This document shows positions 1 through 4,923 of a stretch of 5,174 nt of DNA, in pieces. Within the stretch, counting starts at the first letter, position 1. Each line of letters begins with the position of its first letter. Source of the stretch: Candidatus Gallimonas intestinigallinarum (GTDB taxonomy: Bacteria > Bacillota_A > Clostridia > Christensenellales > Borkfalkiaceae); the NCBI GenBank assembly GCA_019116405.1, contig DXBS01000016.1:1-5174 (forward strand). The letters are read 5' to 3'. The notes beneath the pieces were generated by a model that ran no database searches, was not told the DNA's origin, and saw only the letters and a list, made by a program, of their open reading frames with translations. Position numbers and translations under genes: made by a program.

Positions 1-391
1 CGACGTCGTCGGCAAGCAGGGCAAGGTCATCAACTCCATCATTGCAGAGACGGGCACCAAGATCGATATCGAGGACGACGGTACGGTGAGCATCGCGTCC
101 TACGGCGATCCCGAGGCGGCGCAGCGTGCAAAGGCGATCGTTGAGTCCATCGTCCGCGATCCCGAAGTGGGCGATCTGTTCATCGGCCGCGTTGTGCGCA
201 TTCTGTCCACGATGGGCGCGTTCGTCGAGTTCGCACCCGGCAAGGACGGCATGATCCACATCTCCAAGCTCTCCGATCGCCGCGTCGAGAAGGTGGAGGA
301 CGTCCTCTCCGTCGGCGACGTGGTCAAGGTCAAGATCATCAAGATCGGCGAGAAGGGCATTGACTTCAAGTTGCTTGAAAAACTCGGCTAA
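1..391 (+). CDS. pnp: Polynucleotide phosphorylase, C-terminal part (KH and S1 domains), 5' end outside window
   Basis: The last 129 residues of PNPase, the phosphorolytic 3'-5' exoribonuclease of cytoplasmic mRNA decay. Reading starts at base 2 and the TAA is at 389-391. The fragment opens inside the KH domain with the GxxG RNA-binding loop (here GKQG, fragment residues 4-7), followed by KVINSIIAETGTKIDIEDDG, a hallmark of PNPase KH domains. An S1 domain follows from about residue 57 (VGDLFIGRVV) through GAFVEF, GKDGMIHISKL and VGDVVKVK to the last strand near the end. The protein stops right after the S1 fold, without the charged tail seen in B. subtilis PNPase. The catalytic RNase PH domains lie upstream of the window. 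An apparent internal start at base 86 falls inside the KH domain and is not a real start. Identification is secure from the KH-S1 order and the motifs. Confidence 0.95.
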   Translation, partial: DVVGKQGKVINSIIAETGTKIDIEDDGTVSIASYGDPEAAQRAKAIVESIVRDPEVGDLFIGRVVRILSTMGAFVEFAPGKDGMIHISKLSDRRVEKVEDVLSVGDVVKVKIIKIGEKGIDFKLLEKLG

Positions 392-403
392 ATCATGTGT
401 CTT

Positions 404-432
404 AAAAACCGCACCCCGTGTGCGGTTTTTTT
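404..432 (+). terminator. Rho-independent terminator of pnp
   Basis: An 11-bp stem (404-414 with 420-430), AAAAACCGCAC against GTGCGGTTTTT, encloses a 5-base loop and runs into seven T (426-432). It begins 12 bases after the pnp stop. The A-rich 5' arm means it could also act on transcripts arriving from the right. Confidence 0.93.
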
Positions 433-456
433 GCGCCAATTGTCCCGCTGAAAGGG

Positions 457-603
457 CTTGCCTCCCCTGAAAATCAATAGGGGGGGTATCATTTTGGCTC
501 CCCTGACTTTGTTAGGGGAGCTGGCGCCGAAGGCGTCTGAGGGGTGAAACCCTTCCGCCCCTGCGGGGCACCTCCCCTAAAACTTCGTTTCAGGGGAGGC
601 AGG
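457..603. repeat. Palindrome-rich intergenic element with 14-bp terminal inverted repeats
   Basis: A non-coding block bounded by a perfect inverted repeat, TGCCTCCCCTGAAA (459-472) and TTTCAGGGGAGGCA (588-601). Inside is a row of hairpins: 461-468 with 479-486; 497-507 with 511-521 (one G-T pair, 3-base loop); 523-528 with 532-537 (GAA loop); about 540-545 with 549-554; 557-561 with 565-569 (TGC loop); and 571-583 with 587-599 (one mismatch, TTC loop). The heptamer CTCCCCT occurs at 462, 498 and 572, and its complement at 514 and 592. The rightmost hairpin competes with the outer repeat for the same bases. No transposase or credible reading frame is present. The architecture fits a dispersed, MITE-like or REP-like element. 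Copies elsewhere in the genome cannot be tested here. Confidence 0.7.
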
Positions 604-643
604 AACGGGATGTCCTGGGGGAAGGCAGGAAATCAACCACTTT

Positions 644-677
644 TATGCGCCGCGCGGCAGATGCCGCGCGGCGCATA
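644..677. repeat. Perfect 16-bp GC-rich palindrome, 2-base spacer
   Basis: TATGCGCCGCGCGGCA (644-659) is followed, after GA, by its exact complement (662-677). In RNA this would be an extremely stable hairpin; in DNA it is a potential cruciform. No T-run follows (the next bases are CGGTGTCAAAAC), so it is not a standard terminator. Its outer arm sequence GCGCCGC recurs in the hairpins after the permease and citrate synthase genes. Function unknown. Confidence 0.8.
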
Positions 678-694
678 CGGTGTCAAAACGCTGC

Positions 695-732
695 AATTTG
701 CTATGCCGCGCATTTGCGCGGCAGAGCAAATT
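695..732. repeat. Second large palindrome, 17 paired bases with one mismatch
   Basis: AATTTGCT (695-702) pairs with AGCAAATT (725-732) and TGCCGCGCA (704-712) pairs with TGCGCGGCA (715-723). An A-G mismatch (703/724) separates the two helices and TT lies at the centre. It starts 17 bases after the 644-677 palindrome and shares the core TGCCGCGC with it, so the two may be parts of one element. It is about 90 bases upstream of the GntR operon promoter and has no terminator-like T-run. Confidence 0.78.
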
Positions 733-819
733 GATTTGTACAGTTTACTTCTTTCTAAAACTGCACCCCCGAATTTGACGTTACGCCTTATTTTATACCA
801 AATTTTTTTCGCACAACGC

Positions 820-848
820 TTGACAACATTCATATAATGTGATACACT
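820..848 (+). promoter_or_regulatory. Sigma-A-type promoter of the GntR-ABC operon
   Basis: A perfect -35 TTGACA (820-825) is separated by 17 bases from TACACT (843-848, 4 of 6 matches), which has an extended -10 TG at 840-841. The stretch upstream (785-810) is rich in A and T, including a run of seven T at 803-809, and could serve as an UP element. A TATAAT at 833-838 is only 7 bases from the -35 and is unlikely to pair with it. The predicted RNA start near 855 leaves a short leader before the ATG at 892. Confidence 0.7.
826..840. promoter_or_regulatory. Candidate operator between -35 and -10 of the GntR-ABC operon
   Basis: A 5-bp inverted repeat, ACATT-N5-AATGT, occupies the promoter spacer. 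YtrA-type regulators typically repress their own operon, so a repressor site here would make sense. The repeat is short and could be chance. TACA at 843-846 and 852-855 forms an alternative direct repeat. Confidence 0.3.
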
Positions 849-891
849 TGGTACAGAAAAGACAGATGTAACACAGGGCAGGTGAAGGGAC

Positions 892-1263
892 ATGGAAGTT
901 CGTCTGACGGGAAAAAAGAGTATCTATGAAGAGATCACGGATACCTACGAACGCTATATCCGCCTCGGCGTTTTGCGGGAGGGGGAGCGGCTGCCCAGCG
1001 TCCGTGCGCTCGCCGTCAAACTCGGGATCAACCCGAACACGGTGGAGCGCGCATATACCGAACTGGAGGCGCGCGGGCTCATCCGCACCATTCCCAAGAA
1101 GGGCGTCTACGTCCTCGGGGCGCAGGCGCACAGCAGGGTGTATGAGGAGGCGCGCCATCAGCTCTCGGTGCTGAAGGACGCGGGGCTCACGGAGCGCGAG
1201 GCGCGCGCGGCGCTCGAAGAGGTGTACGGCGCGCAAAGCGAACAAGGAGAGGGGAATATATGA
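892..1263 (+). CDS. GntR family transcriptional regulator, YtrA subfamily
   Basis: A 123-residue DNA-binding protein, probably an autorepressor of this exporter operon. Residues 1-75 form the GntR winged helix-turn-helix: a first helix (KKSIYEEITDTYERYI), then GERLPSVRALAVKLGIN (31-47), the recognition helix NPNTVERAYTELEARG (47-62), and the wing IPKKGVYV (67-74). LPSVR, INPNTV and the KKG wing are signatures of the group. The remaining roughly 48 residues are helical and short, so there is no large effector-binding domain of FadR or HutC type; this length is typical of YtrA regulators. The ATG at 892 has GGTGAAGGG just upstream. The stop overlaps the next gene's start as ATGA (1260-1263), with AAGGAGAGGGG ahead of it, indicating translational coupling. 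In the family, relief of repression is often triggered by cell-envelope stress or antibiotics; the inducer here is unknown. Confidence 0.93.
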   Translation: MEVRLTGKKSIYEEITDTYERYIRLGVLREGERLPSVRALAVKLGINPNTVERAYTELEARGLIRTIPKKGVYVLGAQAHSRVYEEARHQLSVLKDAGLTEREARAALEEVYGAQSEQGEGNI

Positions 1264-2129
1264 TCGAAATTCAGGGACTGAAAAAATCATACGGGACAAA
1301 GCTCGTGCTGGACGGCGTGCATCTCACCGTCCCGGACGGCGCCAAGTTCGGGCTGGTCGGCATCAACGGCGCGGGCAAATCCACGCTCCTGCGGCTGATC
1401 GCGGATGTGCTGCGTCCCGACGAGGGGAGTATTCTGCTGGACGGTGAGTGTGTTACGGGCAACGCCAAAAAGCGCGAAGAACTTTTCTTTCTGCCCGACG
1501 ATCCCTACTACGCCTCGGGCACGACGATTGCAAAGCTCATCGATCTTTACAGGGCGTTCTACCCCTTCGATCGCGCCCTGTTCGACAAATATGCGTCCAT
1601 TTTCGGGCTGCAGCTGTTAACGCCCATCCGCAACTTCTCCAAGGGAATGAAGCGGCAGGCGTTTGCAGCGCTCGCCCTTGCCTGCCGTCCGCGCTATCTT
1701 CTCCTGGACGAGGCGTTTGACGGGCTCGATCCGCTCGCCCGTCTGGAGCTCAAGCGCGGGCTGATCGAGCAGGAGGAGTGCACGGTACTCATCTCCAGCC
1801 ACTCCCTGCGCGAGCTGGAGGATATCTGCAGCGGGTTTGCGCTCCTGGACGGCGGGACGATCGCCGACGCGGGAGACATTCACGATGCGCTCGGCAAGGT
1901 GCACAAGTTTCAGTTTGCGCTGGAGCGCGAGGTGCGGCGGGAGGATATTCCCTTCGAGTGCCTCTCCTTCGAGGCGGAAGGGCGGGTCGCCAAGATCATC
2001 GTGCGCGGCGAGCCGGAGTATATCCTGCGTATGCTGGAAGCGCTGCACCCGCTCTTTGTCGAGGAGATCGCCGTCGATTTTGAGGAACTCTTCCTCTGCG
2101 AGGTGCAAAAGAGGGGGTATATGTCATGA
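1260..2129 (+). CDS. ABC transporter ATP-binding protein (YtrB/BcrA-like, ABC-2 exporter type)
   Basis: A 289-residue cytoplasmic ATPase subunit that powers the permease encoded next. Visible motifs: Walker A GINGAGKST (34-42); FSKGM (126-130) in place of the canonical LSGGQ signature; Walker B YLLLDE (146-151) with catalytic Glu151; D-loop GLDP (155-158); and switch His181 in ISSHSLRE. The Q-loop glutamine is not evident; the region reads FFLPDDPYY (76-84), as often seen in this exporter subgroup. After about residue 215 comes a C-terminal extension of roughly 75 residues, which in related exporter ATPases forms an accessory domain. The ATG at 1260 overlaps the regulator stop, and its own stop overlaps the permease start (ATGA, 2126-2129), so all three are one coupled operon. 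Substrate unknown: relatives act in antimicrobial resistance or envelope stress, but nothing here names a ligand. Confidence 0.94.
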   Translation: MIEIQGLKKSYGTKLVLDGVHLTVPDGAKFGLVGINGAGKSTLLRLIADVLRPDEGSILLDGECVTGNAKKREELFFLPDDPYYASGTTIAKLIDLYRAFYPFDRALFDKYASIFGLQLLTPIRNFSKGMKRQAFAALALACRPRYLLLDEAFDGLDPLARLELKRGLIEQEECTVLISSHSLRELEDICSGFALLDGGTIADAGDIHDALGKVHKFQFALEREVRREDIPFECLSFEAEGRVAKIIVRGEPEYILRMLEALHPLFVEEIAVDFEELFLCEVQKRGYMS

Positions 2130-3232
2130 AAAAAGTATTTTTGTACGAACTCAAGCGCAATCTTCTGCCCTTGGTCATCTTCTCGGTCATCACGGCAGCG
2201 GTCTGCCTCCTCGCCGTTTCAACGACTGACGTCGAACACTTGACGGGGTATGTTTCCCGTAACTCCTGCGTCTGGTGTTTTATGGCGGCGCTCATGGTGC
2301 TTTGTACCGTGGTTCCCGTCATGCAGTTTTCCTACCGCATGCATACGCGCAGTGTCGATCTCTGGTACTGCCTGCCCATTTCGCGGAAGTCGCTCACTCT
2401 TGTGCGTACGCTCGTCGGGCTGATCCTTGTTTTTGTTCCCTACACGCTCGCATACTGGCTGGGCGTCGCAGGCGTTGCCGTGCAGCAGCCAGAAACGTTT
2501 GCGTTTATCTGGTATCTTCCCAACTATTTTCTCTCGCTTGTACTGGGTGCGGGGCTGTTCGGCGTCAATGCTTTCCTGTTTACGCGTGCAAACCGTGCCT
2601 CGGACGGTATCGTGTTTATGCTTGCCTGGGGCTGCGCGCTCGCCATGCTGATGTGGTATCTCTCAGAGATCTTCCGCTTTGTCATTCCCTATTACGACAG
2701 TCGTTACGGCACGACTAGTTACCGCTACTTTTCCAATCTTCCCGTCTGTTTCTTCACCTTTGGTCCGATCGGCTGGTCGGCATCCCTTTTCGATAAGTTC
2801 ATTTTGACGGGCGCGGCGGAGTATTCCGACTGGCTGACCTTCGGTATTTCGCTGGGTGTCGGACTTGCGGAAGCCGTTGCGGCGTATGTGCTGCTTTTTG
2901 TATATTCGGAAAGGGATAAAGCGGAGAACGCCGCGCAGATCTCCTCCTCGTGGTGGGGCTACAGGGTTCTGCTTCCCTTCTATCTGACACTGACGGTCGC
3001 AATGCTCGATCCGACGACCTTTTCCTATAATTATCTGTTCTACGGGCTTTCCCTGATCGGAGCGTTTATCCTGTACTTTGCTTACCGCCGCTCCTTCCGG
3101 CTCAAGAAGGAGGATATCATCTCCATTCTCGTTTGCTTTGTCGTCGGCGTTGCGCTCAGCATTATCGCACAAAACCTATCGGTCGAAATGGTTGATAACA
3201 TATATATCTTAACTGTGTGCCTGAATTGCTGA
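2126..3232 (+). CDS. ABC-2 type transporter permease, about nine membrane spans
   Basis: A 368-residue integral membrane protein, the partner of the ATPase just upstream. Hydrophobic segments lie at about 12-31, 48-66, 90-117, 127-152, 161-187, 236-260, 281-294, 303-320 and 331-348. The start MKKVFLYELKRNLLPL is typical: a short cytoplasmic amphipathic helix before the first span. The segment SVDLWYCLPISRKSL (76-90), after span 2, matches the D-x-LP-x-SR-x-x-L element common in YtrC/YtrD-like and bacteriocin-export permeases. The ATG overlaps the ATPase stop, and GAGGGGG at 2112-2118 serves as ribosome site. The last coding bases (about 3185-3225) are noticeably AT-rich, and the tail after the final span is short (about 20 residues). 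A hairpin terminator follows 18 bases after the stop. Membrane role secure; transported substrate unknown. Confidence 0.88.
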   Translation: MKKVFLYELKRNLLPLVIFSVITAAVCLLAVSTTDVEHLTGYVSRNSCVWCFMAALMVLCTVVPVMQFSYRMHTRSVDLWYCLPISRKSLTLVRTLVGLILVFVPYTLAYWLGVAGVAVQQPETFAFIWYLPNYFLSLVLGAGLFGVNAFLFTRANRASDGIVFMLAWGCALAMLMWYLSEIFRFVIPYYDSRYGTTSYRYFSNLPVCFFTFGPIGWSASLFDKFILTGAAEYSDWLTFGISLGVGLAEAVAAYVLLFVYSERDKAENAAQISSSWWGYRVLLPFYLTLTVAMLDPTTFSYNYLFYGLSLIGAFILYFAYRRSFRLKKEDIISILVCFVVGVALSIIAQNLSVEMVDNIYILTVCLNC

Positions 3233-3250
3233 TCACACTCTCCCGATACC

Positions 3251-3284
3251 TGCGCCGCCGAGGCTTGCCTCGGCGGCGCATTTT
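3251..3284 (+). terminator. Terminator of the GntR-ABC operon
   Basis: A perfect 14-bp stem (3251-3264 with 3267-3280), TGCGCCGCCGAGGC and its complement around TT, is followed by TTTT (3281-3284). It lies 18 bases after the permease stop. The T-run is short, but the stem is very stable. Confidence 0.8.
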
Positions 3285-3393
3285 GTCAAATCTGCCGTAA
3301 AAGTGCAGAATTGTCATGCATTCTGAACGAAAAAGCTCACAAATGAGGTAAAACGGCGAAAATAGCGTGAAAGAAGGGCGCAGTCAAGCGCTT

Positions 3394-3415
3394 AATTTGA
3401 CAAATCGGACAAATT
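3394..3415. promoter_or_regulatory. Candidate operator repeats overlapping the citrate synthase -35
   Basis: ATTTG-A-CAAAT (3395-3405) is an 11-base palindrome covering the -35 box. CAAAT occurs again at 3410-3414, giving a GACAAAT direct repeat at 3399 and 3408 (9-base period) and an AATTTG-N10-CAAATT inverted repeat (3394-3415). An 8-base palindrome, AAGCGCTT, lies just upstream (3386-3393). A regulator binding here would block the polymerase. No regulator is identified, and AT-rich promoter sequence makes chance repeats likely. Confidence 0.35.
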
Positions 3416-3425
3416 GTGGTATACT
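3397..3425 (+). promoter_or_regulatory. Strong sigma-A-type promoter of citrate synthase
   Basis: TTGACA (3397-3402), a 17-base spacer and TATACT (3420-3425), with TG at 3417-3418 giving an extended -10. RNA should start near 3432, leaving a leader of about 40 bases. This promoter rules out the GTG at 3367 as a start, because that codon lies upstream of transcription. Confidence 0.85.
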
Positions 3426-3455
3426 ATTTTCGTTGCGTAGTCCGTCTTGCGCGGC

Positions 3456-3464
3456 AAAGGAGGA
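3456..3464 (+). promoter_or_regulatory. Ribosome binding site that fixes the citrate synthase start
   Basis: AAAGGAGGA is a nearly perfect anti-16S match, 7 bases before the ATG at 3472. It supports ATG 3472 over the upstream in-frame GTG at 3367. Confidence 0.88.
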
Positions 3465-3471
3465 ACTTATA

Positions 3472-4851
3472 ATGCCCAATGAAAGAGACGAAGGGTATCT
3501 CACCAAAGACGAATGGATCAAGATCGGGGATCTGACGCGTCAATGCGCTGATTCCTGCCGCATCGACCCCAAGTTTTATTCGCAGTATGACGTCAAAAAA
3601 GGTCTGCGCGACCTGGACGGCAGAGGGGTGCTTGCAGGGCTGACGGAGATCTCGGAGGTCAAGGCGACGGCGGAGGCGGACGGCAAGCGCGTTCCCGCGC
3701 CTGGCGAGCTGTACTACCGCGGTTACAACGTCAACGATCTCGTCAAGGGATTTTTAGAGGACAAACGGTTCGGTTTTGAGGAGGCGACCTATCTGCTGCT
3801 CACGGGGAAACTGCCAAGCGCAAGGGAGCTTCGCTCTTTTTGCGACCTGCTGGGCGAGTTTTACACGCTGCCCAAGAACTTCGTGCGCGACATCATCATG
3901 AAGTCGCCCTCGGAGGACATGATGAACTCCCTCATGCGCTGCGTGATCTCGCTCTTTCCCTATGACCCCAACCCCAACAACACCGCGCCCGACAACGTCA
4001 TGCGCCAGTGCCTGCAGCTCATCGCGCAGGTACCCATCTTCTCGGTGTATTCCTACGCCGCGTCCAGCTTCTACAATAAGAGCGATTCGCTGGTCATCCA
4101 CCGCCCCCGCACCGATCTCTCGATGGCGGAGAATATTCTCTACATGCTGCGGCAGGACTGTTCCTATACCGAGTTGGAAGCGCGCGTACTGGACATGGCG
4201 CTCGTGCTGCATGCCGAGCACGGCGGCGGCAACAACTCCTCGTTCACAACGCACGTCGTCACCTCGTCGGGCACCGATACATATTCGGCGATCGTCGCGG
4301 CGCTCGCCTCCCTGAAGGGTCCCCGCCACGGCGGCGCGAATATCCGCGTCATGCGCATGTTCGAGGACATGAAGGCCAATATCGATACGCGCGATGACGA
4401 TCAGCTCAGGGCGTATCTGGAGGCGCTCGTGGACGGCAAGGCGTTCGATCGCGCGGGGCTCATTTACGGCATCGGACACGCCGTGTACAGCATCTCCGAT
4501 CCGCGTGCCAAAATCTTCAAGGGGTTTGTCGAAAAGCTGTCCTATGAAAAGGGGCTGCACGACGAGTACGATCTGTATGCGCGCGTCGAGCAGTTCGCGC
4601 CCGAGATCATTTCCAAAAAGCGCAAGATGTACAAGGGCGTCTCGGCAAACGTCGATTTCTACAGCGGGTTCGCCTACAGCATGCTCAATATCCCCATCGA
4701 GCTGTACACGCCTATCTTTGCCATTGCGCGTATGGCGGGCTGGAGCGCACACCGCATGGAGGAGCTCGTCAACGCGGGCAAGATCATCCGCCCCGCGTAC
4801 CAGGCCGTCGCCGAGCACAGGGAGTACGTCCCGATCAAGGACAGAAAGTAA
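3472..4851 (+). CDS. gltA: Citrate synthase (Si type, citrate/2-methylcitrate synthase family)
   Basis: A 459-residue cytoplasmic enzyme that condenses acetyl-CoA with oxaloacetate to give citrate and CoA. The catalytic triad is visible: His247 in LHAEHGGGNNSSF, His336 in YGIGHAVYSISDPRAK and Asp395 in SANVDFYSGF. Other family blocks are GLTEIS, GELYYRGYN (78-86), HRPRTDLSMAENILYML and KGPRHGGAN (282-290). It is longer than B. subtilis CitZ or E. coli GltA because of about 45 residues before GLRDLDGRGVLAGLTEIS, which appears normal for a long clostridial form. The start at 3472 is chosen from the ribosome site and promoter; an in-frame GTG at 3367 would add 35 residues but lies upstream of the promoter. 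The gene stands alone, with no aconitase or isocitrate dehydrogenase beside it. In a fermenter it would feed 2-oxoglutarate and glutamate synthesis. A 2-methylcitrate synthase role cannot be excluded from sequence, but no propionate genes are adjacent. Confidence 0.93.
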   Translation: MPNERDEGYLTKDEWIKIGDLTRQCADSCRIDPKFYSQYDVKKGLRDLDGRGVLAGLTEISEVKATAEADGKRVPAPGELYYRGYNVNDLVKGFLEDKRFGFEEATYLLLTGKLPSARELRSFCDLLGEFYTLPKNFVRDIIMKSPSEDMMNSLMRCVISLFPYDPNPNNTAPDNVMRQCLQLIAQVPIFSVYSYAASSFYNKSDSLVIHRPRTDLSMAENILYMLRQDCSYTELEARVLDMALVLHAEHGGGNNSSFTTHVVTSSGTDTYSAIVAALASLKGPRHGGANIRVMRMFEDMKANIDTRDDDQLRAYLEALVDGKAFDRAGLIYGIGHAVYSISDPRAKIFKGFVEKLSYEKGLHDEYDLYARVEQFAPEIISKKRKMYKGVSANVDFYSGFAYSMLNIPIELYTPIFAIARMAGWSAHRMEELVNAGKIIRPAYQAVAEHREYVPIKDRK

Positions 4852-4865
4852 CATACACAAGTCAT

Positions 4866-4905
4866 AAAGCGCCGCGCCCTGCCAACAGGCAGGGCGCGGC
4901 GCTTT
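4866..4905. terminator. Shared bidirectional terminator between citrate synthase and mazF
   Basis: An 18-bp perfect stem (4866-4883 with 4888-4905), AAAGCGCCGCGCCCTGCC and its complement, has an AACA loop. It begins 14 bases after the citrate synthase stop and ends 18 bases short of the minus-strand mazF stop. Each strand's transcript leaves the stem with TTT, then mixed bases, so the U-tract is weak both ways. Position between convergent genes and stem strength support termination in both directions. Confidence 0.78.
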
Positions 4906-4923
4906 CTCGTCAGGTCTTTGCAA

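Noticed and set aside
457..732. CRISPR array or tRNA in the pnp-gntR gap
   Set aside because: The repeats are inverted and irregularly spaced rather than regularly interspaced direct repeats, and no cloverleaf or T-arm consensus is present.
741..763. CAGTTT / AAACTG inverted repeat
   Set aside because: Only 6 bp around an 11-base AT-rich spacer, with no nearby gene boundary; within chance expectation.
544..837. 97-codon plus-strand open frame across the intergenic block
   Set aside because: It runs through the palindromic element and both large hairpins, has no ribosome site and gives a low-complexity, unrecognisable product.
833..838. Perfect TATAAT as the -10 of the GntR operon
   Set aside because: It is 7 bases after the TTGACA and has no acceptable -35 at 16-18 bases upstream; TACACT with extended TG at proper spacing fits better. 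It may instead be part of the operator.
793..1299. 168-codon minus-strand open frame opposite the GntR gene
   Set aside because: It is a shadow of the GntR gene: its residues mirror the opposite coding strand in GC-rich DNA, it covers the operon promoter and it shows no family motifs.
3306..3325. CAGAAT-N8-ATTCTG inverted repeat upstream of citrate synthase
   Set aside because: Short arms, about 70 bases ahead of the -35 and no companion copies; too weak to call a site.
3754..4923. 389-codon minus-strand open frame opposite citrate synthase
   Set aside because: The plus-strand frame has all catalytic motifs of citrate synthase. The antisense frame is long only because of codon bias in a GC-rich gene; its His/Arg/Asp-rich product matches nothing recognised.
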